A stretch of DNA of 64,000 nucleotides from Bacteroides luhongzhouii (GCF_009193295.2 NZ_CP059973.1:4154001-4218000), one strand, 5' to 3'. Counted from the stretch's first letter, positions 10,368-20,248 are shown. Translations and numbers: made by a program. The notes: a model not told the origin generated them from the letters alone.

Positions 10368-11103
10368 GTCTTTCTCCTCCTTCCTCAAAATAATGGTTAT
10401 AAATATCAGACAATTCCTGTTTCTTATCTTTCAGTTCTGCCATATCGATCAACGCAAGTAATTGGCCATTACTAAACAAACCAACCCGGTCGCACACTTT
10501 CTGTACTTGATCCAAGTGATGGGAAGAGAAAAGTACAGTCAACCCCTCTTCTTTACTCAACCAGCGAATCAGTTCGATAAACTCCTGAACACCGGCCGGG
10601 TCAATTCCTGAAGTCGGTTCATCGAGGATAATAATCTCCGGATTTTTAATAAGCACGTCAGCCAATCCCAACCGCTGTCTCATACCACGAGAATATTTTC
10701 CGGTCTTTTTGGTTAACTGGTCTTCAAGGCCTACCCGCTTCATCAGTTCCATAGCTTTGGTTTTCGCCTCCTTATCAGGAATACCATTTAATCGCGCTGT
10801 ATAAATCAAGTTCTCCGGTCCTGTCATATCATCATAAAATCCTACATCTTCAGGCAAATAACCTATCCTCCTTTTTACTTCAATAGGATGTGTGGTGGAA
10901 TTTATTCCACAGATTTCAACAGTTCCCGAAGTAGGCTCCGTCAATCCTAGCATCATTAAAATAGTAGTTGATTTTCCGGCACCATTTGGTCCCAACAATC
11001 CGAAGATTTCCCCTTTTCGGATATTCAGGCGAATATGATCTACAGCAGTGAAATTACCATATTGTTTGGTCAAATCGGTAAGTACGATCACTTGTTCGCC
11101 CAT
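10360..11103 (-). CDS. ABC transporter ATP-binding protein
   Basis: A 247-residue cytoplasmic ATPase. The Walker A motif is GPNGAGKST (about 38-46), the ABC signature YSRGMRQRLGLAD (about 137-149), and Walker B IIILDEPTSGIDP (about 157-169), followed by the H-loop SSHHLDQV. It resembles the NosF/CcmA/GldA group. A textbook SD (AAGGAGG at 11110-11116, 6 bases before the ATG) overlaps the stop region of the upstream NEW3 gene, so translation is probably coupled. With the permease it should form an exporter or membrane-remodelling ABC complex. Confidence 0.95.
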   Translation of the reverse strand: MGEQVIVLTDLTKQYGNFTAVDHIRLNIRKGEIFGLLGPNGAGKSTTILMMLGLTEPTSGTVEICGINSTTHPIEVKRRIGYLPEDVGFYDDMTGPENLIYTARLNGIPDKEAKTKAMELMKRVGLEDQLTKKTGKYSRGMRQRLGLADVLIKNPEIIILDEPTSGIDPAGVQEFIELIRWLSKEEGLTVLFSSHHLDQVQKVCDRVGLFSNGQLLALIDMAELKDKKQELSDIYNHYFEEGGERHE

Positions 11104-11106
11104 AAT

Positions 11107-12258
11107 TTACCTCCTTCCATATTTACGGAACAGATAGTAAACCACACCGATAGTAGCAATGATGATAAGTACACCTACCCATCCCCATATCATCGGAGTT
11201 TTTACCGCAATTCTGAACTGCGCGTCGGCATTTACTTCAGGAGTTTTAGCCATGATAGTAGTCACATAGTCCCCGGGCAGCGCTTTTTTAGAAGCTTTCA
11301 AAGTAGCCATTACTGTTGATGTCTCTCCAGCTTTTAATGCGTCAACCTTTGAAGGTTCAAAAGTAACTTCCCAGTCTGCAGGTTTATTGGCAGACAACTG
11401 AATATCTTTCAGTAATGAGGAACCAGTGTTTCTTACTTCCAACTCTATTTTCTTCACATCACCAGCTGTGACATCTGTGCTCAATAACCCGCGAGGAGTA
11501 GTCAGTTCCATTTGATAAGAACCGGTGACAACTACTTCCAGTTCCAATTCGGCAGAAGTTGAACCTGTAGCGGCACGTACCGGAATCTTATAGCTGCCGG
11601 CTTCGACATTGGCAGGAGGGGTAATATCTATACTTACATTCTGTGTACTGTTTGCTTCTACTTGTGCAGAAGTGGCTTGTTTGTAGTTCGGCTTAAAAAC
11701 TACATTCCACCCTCTGGGGGCATTGGCCATCAAAGCATATAGCTGCTGATCGGCGGTCTGATTCTTTAAAGTAGCACTGAAAGTGAAGGTTGATTTCGAA
11801 TTTCCCTGCATATTGGGCTGGTCAGTAGTAAATTCAGTTTGGTATGTTCCTTTTTGAGCAACCACCACATCCAAAGGAAGTTTAGCGTTTCCGGCATATA
11901 CCACAAAATGATAGTTGCCTTTGTTCACCTTTAATGGGACTTCGACTTTTAAATTAAAAGTCTTTTTCTCTTTGGGAAGTACCGACAGCTGGCTAAGGCT
12001 CCAGCCACCGGATTTCATTTCGTGTTTCCAACTTGCTGATAATCCGCTGACAGAAAGATTAGCATTCGTCAACTGGTCTGTGTTGTTGATAAGATCAATA
12101 CTATAATCAATTGACGCTCCGGGTGATACGGAAATTTTTGTGTAAGGTGTGTACAAAATCACGCTTTTAGGTATTGAATCATTAGCGTGTGTGTAACTCA
12201 TGGGAATAACCCCCAATAGAATAGCTAACAATAAAAAATAATTTGTTCTCATAGTCAT
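11107..12258 (-). CDS. NEW3-domain membrane-anchored periplasmic protein
   Basis: A 383-residue protein with a signal peptide (TNYFLLLAILLGVIPMSYTHA). Three consecutive Ig-like beta domains of about 100 residues follow, each with the NEW3-type pattern in which an N(T/N)..D or NTGSS..L motif precedes strands and an 'AGSYKIPV' or 'PGDYVTT' turn. A C-terminal TM helix (MIWGWVGVLIIIATIGVVYY) ends in RKYGRR. The bulk should sit in the periplasm, anchored to the inner membrane. It is first in the operon with the ATPase and permease, suggesting an ABC complex with a periplasmic protein- or glycan-binding partner. An alternative ATG lies two codons downstream at 12252. Confidence 0.85.
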   Translation of the reverse strand: MTMRTNYFLLLAILLGVIPMSYTHANDSIPKSVILYTPYTKISVSPGASIDYSIDLINNTDQLTNANLSVSGLSASWKHEMKSGGWSLSQLSVLPKEKKTFNLKVEVPLKVNKGNYHFVVYAGNAKLPLDVVVAQKGTYQTEFTTDQPNMQGNSKSTFTFSATLKNQTADQQLYALMANAPRGWNVVFKPNYKQATSAQVEANSTQNVSIDITPPANVEAGSYKIPVRAATGSTSAELELEVVVTGSYQMELTTPRGLLSTDVTAGDVKKIELEVRNTGSSLLKDIQLSANKPADWEVTFEPSKVDALKAGETSTVMATLKASKKALPGDYVTTIMAKTPEVNADAQFRIAVKTPMIWGWVGVLIIIATIGVVYYLFRKYGRR

Positions 12259-12376
12259 AAAAAAGTTCTTATGGTTATTTTATATGAATATTGTCAAATT
12301 CGTGTGTGCAAAAATAAACGATGTGTATATTAGTAGTTTTAAAAGAATCATAAAGAATCTAATTTCAGGAAGAAAT

Positions 12377-12457
12377 TATAGTGACGCTATCCTTATAGGA
12401 TGGTGACGGTATCCTTTATATATAGTGACGCTATGTTAACCGGATAGCGTCACTATA
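12377..12457 (+). repeat. Four-unit GTGACG palindromic repeat cluster (locus 1)
   Basis: Units of a 13-14 base element occur at 12377-12390 (TATAGTGACGCTAT), about 12400-12412 (ATGGTGACGGTAT), 12421-12434 (TATAGTGACGCTAT) and, inverted, at 12444-12457 (ATAGCGTCACTATA). The last two form a perfect 14-bp hairpin with a 9-base loop. The cluster lies between the divergent NEW3 operon and the PepSY-like gene. The same element recurs at 60322-60403. Confidence 0.85.
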
Positions 12458-12579
12458 TTTTTATGAGATTTTTTTTTCGATAATTCTCAAAATTCCCAAA
12501 TCTTTTCAGATTCTCCTTTCATCTTTGCAATGTGAAATTAATAATAGTAGTAAAAACCAATATTTAAAAAACAACGATT

Positions 12580-13017
12580 ATGAAAAAGTTAGTATTCTTA
12601 TTAGTATGTCTTTTTACTTTGCAAACAGTAGCTCGTGCAGATGACGACAAACCTATTCAGGTAACTCAAATGCCACAACAGGCACAACAGTTTATCAAAC
12701 AGCATTTTGCCGACAGCAAAGTGGCATTAGCCAAAATGGAAAGTGATTTCTTCTATAAAAGTTATGAAGTGATTTTCACTAATGGTGATAAAGTAGAATT
12801 TGATAACAAAGGTAACTGGAAAGAAGTGAATTGCAAATATAGTGCGGTACCTGCAGCTATTATCCCTGCAACAATTCAAAAATATGTAACGACCAATTAC
12901 CCCGATGCTAAAATCCTGAAAATAGAGAGGGATAAAAAAGATTATGAAGTAAAACTGTCCAACCGTACGGAATTGAAGTTCGACTTGAAATTCAATTTGA
13001 TTGATATTGACTTCTAA
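12580..13017 (+). CDS. PepSY-like periplasmic protein
   Basis: A 145-residue secreted protein. A signal peptide (MKKLVFLLVCLFTLQTVARA) precedes two tandem alpha/beta repeats of about 60 residues, each with a 'P...Q.FI..HF.DSKV' helix followed by strands containing 'YEV.F.NG..VEFD.KG' or 'YEVKLSNRTELKFD'. This matches the PepSY-like (DUF2874) family that is abundant in Bacteroides. Such proteins are often induced with two-component systems and are thought to modulate proteases or bind in the periplasm, but the role of this one is not known. It stands alone, divergent from the NEW3 operon across the repeat cluster. Confidence 0.85.
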   Translation: MKKLVFLLVCLFTLQTVARADDDKPIQVTQMPQQAQQFIKQHFADSKVALAKMESDFFYKSYEVIFTNGDKVEFDNKGNWKEVNCKYSAVPAAIIPATIQKYVTTNYPDAKILKIERDKKDYEVKLSNRTELKFDLKFNLIDIDF

Positions 13018-13133
13018 ACCTTTTAAAATAGAACAAGATAGAAATGACTGGGATTTCGGATATACGGAAGTGGATATCATTCATAACGGAATATCAAAGA
13101 TTCACATGATCCCGATCACATAATTCTCATTAT

Positions 13134-13177
13134 AATAAACGATGACATATCCGCTTGGAATCATGTCATCGTTTATT
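13134..13177. terminator. Bidirectional terminator hairpin
   Basis: AATAAACGATGACAT (13134-13148) and ATGTCATCGTTTATT (13163-13177) form a perfect 15-bp stem with a 14-base loop, between the convergent ends of the PepSY-like gene and the TamB-like gene. Confidence 0.8.
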
Positions 13178-13179
13178 GT

Positions 13180-16100
13180 TTATTGCTGTTGCGAATGATT
13201 TCTCTTTACTGCCGATTTAGCTGTTTTATCAGTGATACTGTCCGTCTGTTGCGGTTTCACCTTTTCTGCTTCTTCCCGTTTGCGCTTATTACGCAACCGC
13301 CATTTATTCCAAAAATATAGATCACTCCATTTATTGAAGTCCTTCTTATACATGATACCTACTCCTTGTGTAGTCAAATTCGTTTTAGTATAATAGCGGT
13401 CATTCGTCTCATTATAAGCCTTCAGGCGGATATCTCCCGAACGGGTAATCAACCATTCTGCTTCAAAGTCTCCTACAAAGTTAGTATTAGCCATCGGATT
13501 GTCCCGATAACCGAAGTTTCCGTTTATCAATAAACGGTTATTTAATAATTGTCCCGACAGAATACCTTCCACTTCCATATCCGTCCAACCTTTATCACCC
13601 GTACTCAAATTCGTACCTATATTCCAGTTATTCGTTTCAAAGACTTGTGAAAGTGCATTGTTCAACTGGCCGGAGAGGGTAGATGAGAGCACCGAAGACA
13701 TCACATTAGAATTTTGATTATTATTCCGTGCATCTTCCGTATAAAACTTACCAATACCCAACAGGTAAAGGATCTGCATATTCATCTGCTCTTCTGTACT
13801 GATATAGTTACGTACCAATGTTTGTATTTCATCCCTTTCATTTGGAAGCTCTATACCCAGCTTGATAGTCGGACGTACCAGCATACCACTTAAATTCATG
13901 ATACAATTTACACGTACATTGGGTTGTTGGATAATAGCCGAAGCATCTGGTATCAAGTCATTCAAAGAAGCCGAATTCACTGTATATGAAGCTTGTATAT
14001 CCATGTTAGCATCCAGAGGTGCACCATTGAACGTTATTGTACTTCCATCCTTGATTATAAAGTCCTTACGGATTACTTCCTGTAAGCTAAATTTATATAC
14101 TCCCTGATTAATCCGATAATTCCCAAACATCTTCACATCACCTTTATTATAAAATTCCGTTCGAATATTTCCCGTACCTTTTCCGCTGATATAGTCTCCG
14201 GCAATAGGGTCCATGATAATTCGCATAGTAGCATCGGGAGTTGCATCCACCAGAATATTCAAACGGATATCCGTTTTCTGTTCTTCTTCTGCCTGGCGTT
14301 TTTGCTGTATTTGTTCGTAATATGAGATTATCTGAATAGAATCCTGAATAGTACGACGGGGCGTTTTATCTACAAACTTAATAAACTGATTACTGGTAGC
14401 CGATGCTACACTACCATTAATATAAGTAAAGGTAGTATTTCGGTTTGTTGTCATAGCCACGTTTACATCCAGTCCTTGTGTGGCATTTCCGGCAAGTAAT
14501 ACGTTTCCGGTACCGTATACCGTACCATAGAAAGGCATATCTGTCGATTCCTTCGTATTCATCACAAGCATATTATTTGCCTGTATCTCAAAACGATAGT
14601 TTAAGTTTTTAAAATGCAGGAAATGCAAATATCCATTCATTCTCCCCGTATGTCCTTCCATGTCGGATATATGTATATTATTAAATGTCAATCCGGTAGG
14701 AGCCAGATGAATCGTATCTTTTACAGCAAAATGTGTGTTCAAGATATCAAACTTCATGGAAGCGTCTGTCATAACCGCACCATCCAAATTCAATCCTTTG
14801 AATTTTCCATAGAAATGTACTTTTCCTGTCCCCCGTCCTTTAATATCATTGGCAATAGACTTCATATAATGTTCGAGGAATTTTAAGTTCAATTCATTTG
14901 CTTCAATATTTAAATCAAGTCCGCTTTCGGGTTTCAATGGATAAATAATACCTGTGACGCGTGACGGAGAAGGGGATATGTCCTGAATGGATGCATCCAA
15001 CCGGATACCTCTATTTTCGTTATCCCACTCACCATAAATATCCAAATCACCCAAGCGACCCTGATTAAGTGAAAAGTTCTTTATATATAAACGGGTATTC
15101 ATAATAGGCTTCTTTAGCACTCCGCTTGCATAAGCTGTTCCCGTTGCATCACCTTCAAAATTCACATCATCGGATATGCTTGCAATATCAAATACATATC
15201 CCATATTTATATCTTTTAAATCAACCTTTACAGTATCTTTAGGATTCTCGGAGAGCCGGCCGTTAATACGTACATATCTATCCTGATGGCTAAAGTAGAA
15301 GTTATTCACATCCACCCTGCCTGAATCGACCACCACTTGTGAAGCATGTATCTTCCAAAGAGTATCATTTAAAATAACATCAGTAGGTTTTACATCTACC
15401 ATCGCTTTCAACAATGGTTTTTCTCCGCTTGTACGTAGAAATTTGGCAACGGCAGCCAATTGCCCGCTATATGTCACTGCAGCATTATTCCCCCAATTCA
15501 ATGTCGTACTGACATTATCATCTTTAGCCTGTGCATCCAAGGATAGATTGACTGCCCCTTTCTTTTTCAAAGAAGTCAAACGAACCCGTGCACGAATATG
15601 ATCAGCAGGATTCTCGCACAGGATCATGCCCGACTCAATAAAGTTATTTTTATATTGCAGACGGGGAAAATATCCTTCTACACGCAAGCGTTGTAAGGCA
15701 TCATTGAAATATCCCTTCAATGTGGAATGAGTATACACTGTCAACGGTATATCAAAAATTGTAGATAAAATGTCCGTATTATATATATGTACATCAAACT
15801 GAAAATTGTTATGTGTTTCAATCGGCTTCTTGGGAGGTAATATCAAAGATGGCACATACTTCCGCATAATATTCAGAATACTGGCAGGTAATGTGTGGTA
15901 CTGGAATTTACCTTCTATACTTGCTTTCAAGAATTCAGAAGTCAATCTTAGTTGGTTCTCACCGTTCTGTTTGGTAGCCCGAATATTCATATTCTGCATA
16001 AAATATGCTTTATCCGGAGCTGTAAACTCCAAACTATCCACATTGATTTCTCCAATCATCTCATCCACTGATCCACCCGTGAAATTAGCTTTCAGCTTTA

Positions 16101-17727
16101 AAGAGAACTCCGCATCTGGGTATTTGGTCGTAAGATTCAAATCATGTGGGCGCACTTTATTGACTACTGCAAGAAAATTGAAAGTAGGCACTTTGGATGC
16201 AACATTTACATCTCCATTCAGATAAATCGATCCATTGGGGTCATCCAACGCTACTTTACCATTAAATCCACCTTGTTTGTATTCTCCATCCAATGTGATA
16301 TTCTCATATCTATATCTGCTATAATCTACCGAAGCGATCAATCCTTTCAATTCCACGGCAGGCAACTGCTCGGCAATATGCCGGCCATGTACGTCCAAAT
16401 TGAAAGTGATTTCTCCCAGCTCCTCATTATCCAATAACTTACCTAGCTGGAAATCTTCAGTTTTGATAGCACCGGAATATGCAAACAGTCCTTTAGCCTT
16501 GTCAGAACTCAATTTCAAGTCAGTTTTTACATATCCAAGACTCGTTTGTAATTGCCCATAAGTAACTAGGTCCGTGAAGTATCCTGAAATCTCTCCCTGA
16601 AAACTTACGTTTCCCAAACGTTCGAGAAGCGGAGGAACTCCATTATAATTGTAACTCAAATTACGCACTAAGAAGCCGACTCCACGAGTATTGGCCGAAA
16701 GCTCGGAAAGTGTTCCATATACATACGCATCTTGTGGACGCGACAAATCCTGAAGTGACACATCCCCTCGCAGGCGAAACTGACGGTCGTCGGCCGTAAT
16801 TTCCAAATGCGAACAAGTCAACTGATCCACAGTTCCCTTCACCTCCATATCCAATGCCACCGGTTCCTTGAAATGCGATAGGATAGGGACAAAAGGAGAA
16901 ATATCTTTTAGAGTAACTTGCGACGGCAAAGTACGGAAAGAGAAATGCACTTGTTCTGTAAAACGGTCAAAAGCTTTCAAACTATCATACTCTAAATGAA
17001 TGGTATCCAACCTAAGAGATGTTTCGGGTAACTCTATAGTAAAATTATCAATGTTTGTCTGCTTATTATTGGCAACCAGTTTCAAACTCATTTTTTTCAA
17101 GGAAAAGCCGGAAGCTTTTTCATCAAGGCTCAATCGCTTGATTCCTAAATTCAAAGAGTCCTTACTTAAGGCCTTCAGCGATATATTGGCTATGATATTT
17201 TGAAGCTGAATATGTTTGGCGTTAAACTTTCCCGGTGTTTCCTGTTCCGATAACACATGATAGGACATCCTTCCACGACGAATCAGGATGGAGTTAATTC
17301 GTAAATCAAGTGAATTTTCTTTCTTTACCGTATCTTTGGAAGCAAAAGCATCCAAAACAAATTTAAAATTAGGAGGAGATTCCGGAGTCTCTTTCCGGAG
17401 ATTGATATTAAATCCAAAGAGCTGAACACTGCTAACGGATATCTTTCCTTTAAAGAAAGGCATAATATCAAACTTGGCGGATAAACGGGTGACTTTGAGC
17501 ATTTCCTGACCATTTTGATCGTCAAGCAATACATCATCAATAATAATACGGTTCAATAGACCGATATTAATTCTACCAATCACTACCTTTGTGTTTAAAA
17601 CTTCGGAAAGTTCTTTAGCCACAAATACACTCATTGTTTGCTGAATGCTTGGTATATTCAGCAAAACAATAGTTCCGATATATACTCCCAGTACAATACC
17701 AACTACCCAGCGTACAGTCTTTTTCAG
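13180..17727 (-). CDS. TamB-like translocation/assembly module protein
   Basis: A very large (about 1,515 residue) envelope protein. One N-terminal TM (VRWVVGIVLGVYIGTIVLL) is followed by about 1,400 residues of repetitive beta-strand (AsmA/TamB-like) sequence and the C-terminal TamB (DUF490) domain with VRVNCIMNLSGMLVRPTIKL and VSTRLMG-free, strand-rich repeats. In Proteobacteria TamB spans the periplasm and supports outer-membrane protein or phospholipid transport. The start is a problem: the first ATG/GTG/TTG codon in frame is TTG at 17664, which would cut off most of the TM. The frame is open back to 17748, and a CTG at 17727 would give MKKTVRWVVGIV, a natural-looking N-terminus, so 17727 is used here tentatively. 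A K/R/Q-rich tail ends the protein. Confidence 0.88.
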   Translation of the reverse strand: MKKTVRWVVGIVLGVYIGTIVLLNIPSIQQTMSVFVAKELSEVLNTKVVIGRINIGLLNRIIIDDVLLDDQNGQEMLKVTRLSAKFDIMPFFKGKISVSSVQLFGFNINLRKETPESPPNFKFVLDAFASKDTVKKENSLDLRINSILIRRGRMSYHVLSEQETPGKFNAKHIQLQNIIANISLKALSKDSLNLGIKRLSLDEKASGFSLKKMSLKLVANNKQTNIDNFTIELPETSLRLDTIHLEYDSLKAFDRFTEQVHFSFRTLPSQVTLKDISPFVPILSHFKEPVALDMEVKGTVDQLTCSHLEITADDRQFRLRGDVSLQDLSRPQDAYVYGTLSELSANTRGVGFLVRNLSYNYNGVPPLLERLGNVSFQGEISGYFTDLVTYGQLQTSLGYVKTDLKLSSDKAKGLFAYSGAIKTEDFQLGKLLDNEELGEITFNLDVHGRHIAEQLPAVELKGLIASVDYSRYRYENITLDGEYKQGGFNGKVALDDPNGSIYLNGDVNVASKVPTFNFLAVVNKVRPHDLNLTTKYPDAEFSLKLKANFTGGSVDEMIGEINVDSLEFTAPDKAYFMQNMNIRATKQNGENQLRLTSEFLKASIEGKFQYHTLPASILNIMRKYVPSLILPPKKPIETHNNFQFDVHIYNTDILSTIFDIPLTVYTHSTLKGYFNDALQRLRVEGYFPRLQYKNNFIESGMILCENPADHIRARVRLTSLKKKGAVNLSLDAQAKDDNVSTTLNWGNNAAVTYSGQLAAVAKFLRTSGEKPLLKAMVDVKPTDVILNDTLWKIHASQVVVDSGRVDVNNFYFSHQDRYVRINGRLSENPKDTVKVDLKDINMGYVFDIASISDDVNFEGDATGTAYASGVLKKPIMNTRLYIKNFSLNQGRLGDLDIYGEWDNENRGIRLDASIQDISPSPSRVTGIIYPLKPESGLDLNIEANELNLKFLEHYMKSIANDIKGRGTGKVHFYGKFKGLNLDGAVMTDASMKFDILNTHFAVKDTIHLAPTGLTFNNIHISDMEGHTGRMNGYLHFLHFKNLNYRFEIQANNMLVMNTKESTDMPFYGTVYGTGNVLLAGNATQGLDVNVAMTTNRNTTFTYINGSVASATSNQFIKFVDKTPRRTIQDSIQIISYYEQIQQKRQAEEEQKTDIRLNILVDATPDATMRIIMDPIAGDYISGKGTGNIRTEFYNKGDVKMFGNYRINQGVYKFSLQEVIRKDFIIKDGSTITFNGAPLDANMDIQASYTVNSASLNDLIPDASAIIQQPNVRVNCIMNLSGMLVRPTIKLGIELPNERDEIQTLVRNYISTEEQMNMQILYLLGIGKFYTEDARNNNQNSNVMSSVLSSTLSGQLNNALSQVFETNNWNIGTNLSTGDKGWTDMEVEGILSGQLLNNRLLINGNFGYRDNPMANTNFVGDFEAEWLITRSGDIRLKAYNETNDRYYTKTNLTTQGVGIMYKKDFNKWSDLYFWNKWRLRNKRKREEAEKVKPQQTDSITDKTAKSAVKRNHSQQQ

Positions 17728-17760
17728 CGTTCTGATATGCGATAACTTTTATTTTGCGAA

Positions 17761-17768
17761 CAAAAATA
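17761..17768 (-). promoter_or_regulatory. -7 box of the TamB-like gene
   Basis: On the minus strand this reads TATTTTTG (TAnnTTTG). Transcription from it would begin only a few bases before the open reading frame, implying a very short 5' leader. Confidence 0.5.
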
Positions 17769-17802
17769 TAAAATAGTTCGTTACGAATCGTAGTTTTATG
17801 AT

Positions 17803-17810
17803 TACTTTTG
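17803..17810 (+). promoter_or_regulatory. -7 box of the tsaD promoter
   Basis: TACTTTTG matches TAnnTTTG and lies 24 bases upstream of the tsaD ATG at 17835. Confidence 0.6.
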
Positions 17811-17834
17811 CACCGTTTAATAGTTTAAATACTT

Positions 17835-18854
17835 ATGAGTGCAATAATTTTAGGAATTGAATCCTCCTGTGACGATACGTCGGCAGCCGTAATCAAGGAT
17901 GGTTATTTGCTGTCAAATGTGGTATCAAGTCAAGCCGTACATGAAGCATACGGCGGAGTAGTACCCGAATTGGCTTCACGGGCACACCAACAAAACATCG
18001 TACCGGTAGTACATGAAGCATTAAAACGTGCCGGTGTCACCAAAGAAGAGTTGAGTGCAGTAGCTTTCACTCGTGGTCCAGGATTGATGGGGTCTTTGCT
18101 TGTCGGAGTCTCCTTTGCAAAAGGGTTCGCTCGTTCTTTGAATATTCCAATGATTGACGTCAATCACTTGACCGGACATGTTTTAGCTCATTTTATTAAA
18201 GTGGAAGGAGAAGAAGAAAAAAAGCCTGCTTTCCCATTTCTTTGTTTGCTGGTATCTGGAGGAAATTCACAAATCATATTGGTAAAAGCCTATAATGATA
18301 TGGAGATCCTCGGACAAACTATTGACGATGCGGCAGGTGAAGCAATTGATAAATGTTCTAAAGTGATGGGACTTGGCTATCCGGGTGGACCAATCATTGA
18401 CAAGTTGGCACGCCAGGGAAATCCGAAAGCTTTTACATTCAGCAAACCGCATATTCCCGGTTTAGACTACAGTTTTAGCGGATTGAAAACTTCCTTTTTA
18501 TATTCATTACGCAACTGGCTAAAAGATGATCCAGATTTTATAGAGCACCATAAAGTAGACCTTGCAGCATCATTGGAAGCTACTGTAGTGGACATTCTGA
18601 TGGATAAATTACGGAAAGCTGCCAAAGAATATAAAATTAATGAAATAGCAGTAGCCGGAGGAGTTTCAGCAAATAACGGATTACGCAATGCTTTCCGAGA
18701 ACACGCCGAGAAATATGGTTGGAATATTTTCATCCCTAAATTCAGTTATACTACCGATAATGCAGCAATGATTGCCATTACCGGATATTTCAAATACCTG
18801 GATAAGGACTTTTGTTCTATTGATCTTCCGGCTTATTCCCGTGTAACATTATAA
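17835..18854 (+). CDS. tsaD: tRNA threonylcarbamoyladenosine transferase TsaD
   Basis: A 339-residue member of the Kae1/YgjD family. With TsaB and TsaE it transfers threonylcarbamoyl to A37 of tRNAs that read ANN codons. The N-terminal ILGIESSCDDTSAAV motif, the metal-binding HLTGH (His111, His115) and the nucleotide-binding LVSGGNSQI and VAGGVSANNGLR segments are all present, and the length is standard. It is divergent from the TamB-like gene and followed 39 bases later by cinA, probably in one transcript. Confidence 0.98.
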   Translation: MSAIILGIESSCDDTSAAVIKDGYLLSNVVSSQAVHEAYGGVVPELASRAHQQNIVPVVHEALKRAGVTKEELSAVAFTRGPGLMGSLLVGVSFAKGFARSLNIPMIDVNHLTGHVLAHFIKVEGEEEKKPAFPFLCLLVSGGNSQIILVKAYNDMEILGQTIDDAAGEAIDKCSKVMGLGYPGGPIIDKLARQGNPKAFTFSKPHIPGLDYSFSGLKTSFLYSLRNWLKDDPDFIEHHKVDLAASLEATVVDILMDKLRKAAKEYKINEIAVAGGVSANNGLRNAFREHAEKYGWNIFIPKFSYTTDNAAMIAITGYFKYLDKDFCSIDLPAYSRVTL

Positions 18855-18893
18855 TAAGTATACCTTATATATAATAGGATAAAATTAAGAAGT

Positions 18894-20126
18894 ATGTTTG
18901 CCGAAATAATAACCATTGGCGATGAACTGCTGATAGGGCAGGTTGTCGATACTAATTCTGCTTGGATGGGGCAGGAATTAAATAAAATAGGCATTGAAGT
19001 TCTTCGTATTGTTTCAATCCGTGACCGGGAAGAAGAAATCATGGAAGCGATTGATAATGCGATGAAAAGGGTGAATATTGTTTTAGTAACCGGAGGACTC
19101 GGCCCTACCAAAGACGATATTACCAAACAGACTTTATGCAAATACTTCCATACAGAACTGGTTTTCAACGAAGAAGTATTCGAAAACGTTAAACGGGTAC
19201 TGGCAGGAAAAATACCAATGAATGCACTCAATAAAAGCCAGGCAATGGTTCCGAAAAATTGTACGGTAATAAATAATCCTGTGGGAAGTGCTTCTGTCAG
19301 TTGGTTCGAGAGGGATGGCAAGATACTTGTTTCCATGCCGGGCGTTCCACAAGAAATGATTGCTGTAATGACAGAAAGCGTGTTACCTAAGCTGCACGAT
19401 AGATTTCAAACGGATGTTATTATGCATCAAACATTTCTTGTACAGCACTATCCGGAATCTGTATTAGCCGAAAAGTTAGAATCGTGGGAGAACGCTTTAC
19501 CAGAATGCATTAAATTGGCATATCTACCCAAACTTGGCATTATCCGTCTTAGACTGACAGGACGAGGACAAAACAGAGAAGAAGTAAAAGTTCTTCTTGA
19601 ACGTGAAAAGTTAAAATTAGAGGAAATACTTGGCGAAGATATTTTCAGTGAAGAAGATACACCATTGGAGGTTATAGTCGGTGAGCTTTTAAAAAAGAAG
19701 AAATTGACCGTTTCCACCGCAGAAAGTTGTACCGGGGGCAGTATTGCCGCACGGTTGACTTCCATCGCCGGCAGTTCTGAATATTTTAATGGAAGTGTAG
19801 TGGCCTACTCTAATGAAGTGAAAATGGGGCTTTTGCACGTTTCCTCCGAAACATTAAAACGGTATGGAGCTGTCAGTGAGGAAACTGTGATTGAAATGGT
19901 AAAAGGTGCGATGAAAGCATTAAAAACAGACTGTGCTATTGCTACTTCAGGGATAGCAGGCCCCGGAGGTGGTACTCCGGAGAAACCGGTGGGAACTGTT
20001 TGGATAGCTGCTGGTTATAAAAACGAAATTCATACTTACAAACAGGAAACAAACCGCGGAAGAAGCATGAATATTGAAAGAGCTGGCAATAATGCCCTAT
20101 TAATGCTCCGTGATTTACTCAAATAA
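18894..20126 (+). CDS. cinA: CinA-family protein (NMN amidohydrolase / ADP-ribose pyrophosphatase-like)
   Basis: A 410-residue two-domain protein. The N-terminal COG1058/MoaB-like domain (1-170) opens with [20 protein letters not shown] and has [11 protein letters not shown]. The C-terminal PncC-type NMN deamidase domain (about 255-410) has [20 protein letters not shown] and [20 protein letters not shown]. CinA proteins recycle nicotinamide mononucleotide in NAD metabolism. It sits between tsaD and the ribosomal protein genes. The start ATG at 18894 gives [12 protein letters not shown], the normal family N-terminus. Confidence 0.95.
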   Translation: MFAEIITIGDELLIGQVVDTNSAWMGQELNKIGIEVLRIVSIRDREEEIMEAIDNAMKRVNIVLVTGGLGPTKDDITKQTLCKYFHTELVFNEEVFENVKRVLAGKIPMNALNKSQAMVPKNCTVINNPVGSASVSWFERDGKILVSMPGVPQEMIAVMTESVLPKLHDRFQTDVIMHQTFLVQHYPESVLAEKLESWENALPECIKLAYLPKLGIIRLRLTGRGQNREEVKVLLEREKLKLEEILGEDIFSEEDTPLEVIVGELLKKKKLTVSTAESCTGGSIAARLTSIAGSSEYFNGSVVAYSNEVKMGLLHVSSETLKRYGAVSEETVIEMVKGAMKALKTDCAIATSGIAGPGGGTPEKPVGTVWIAAGYKNEIHTYKQETNRGRSMNIERAGNNALLMLRDLLK

Positions 20127-20248
20127 AGAAAAATAGGTGCCTAGAAGTGAATTATTTTAAGAAATTCTTGTTTTATACGGATAAAAGTGCTTACTTTGCG
20201 TCCTGTTTGAAATAAGTATAGATATAAAACTATAAAAATAAGATAGAA

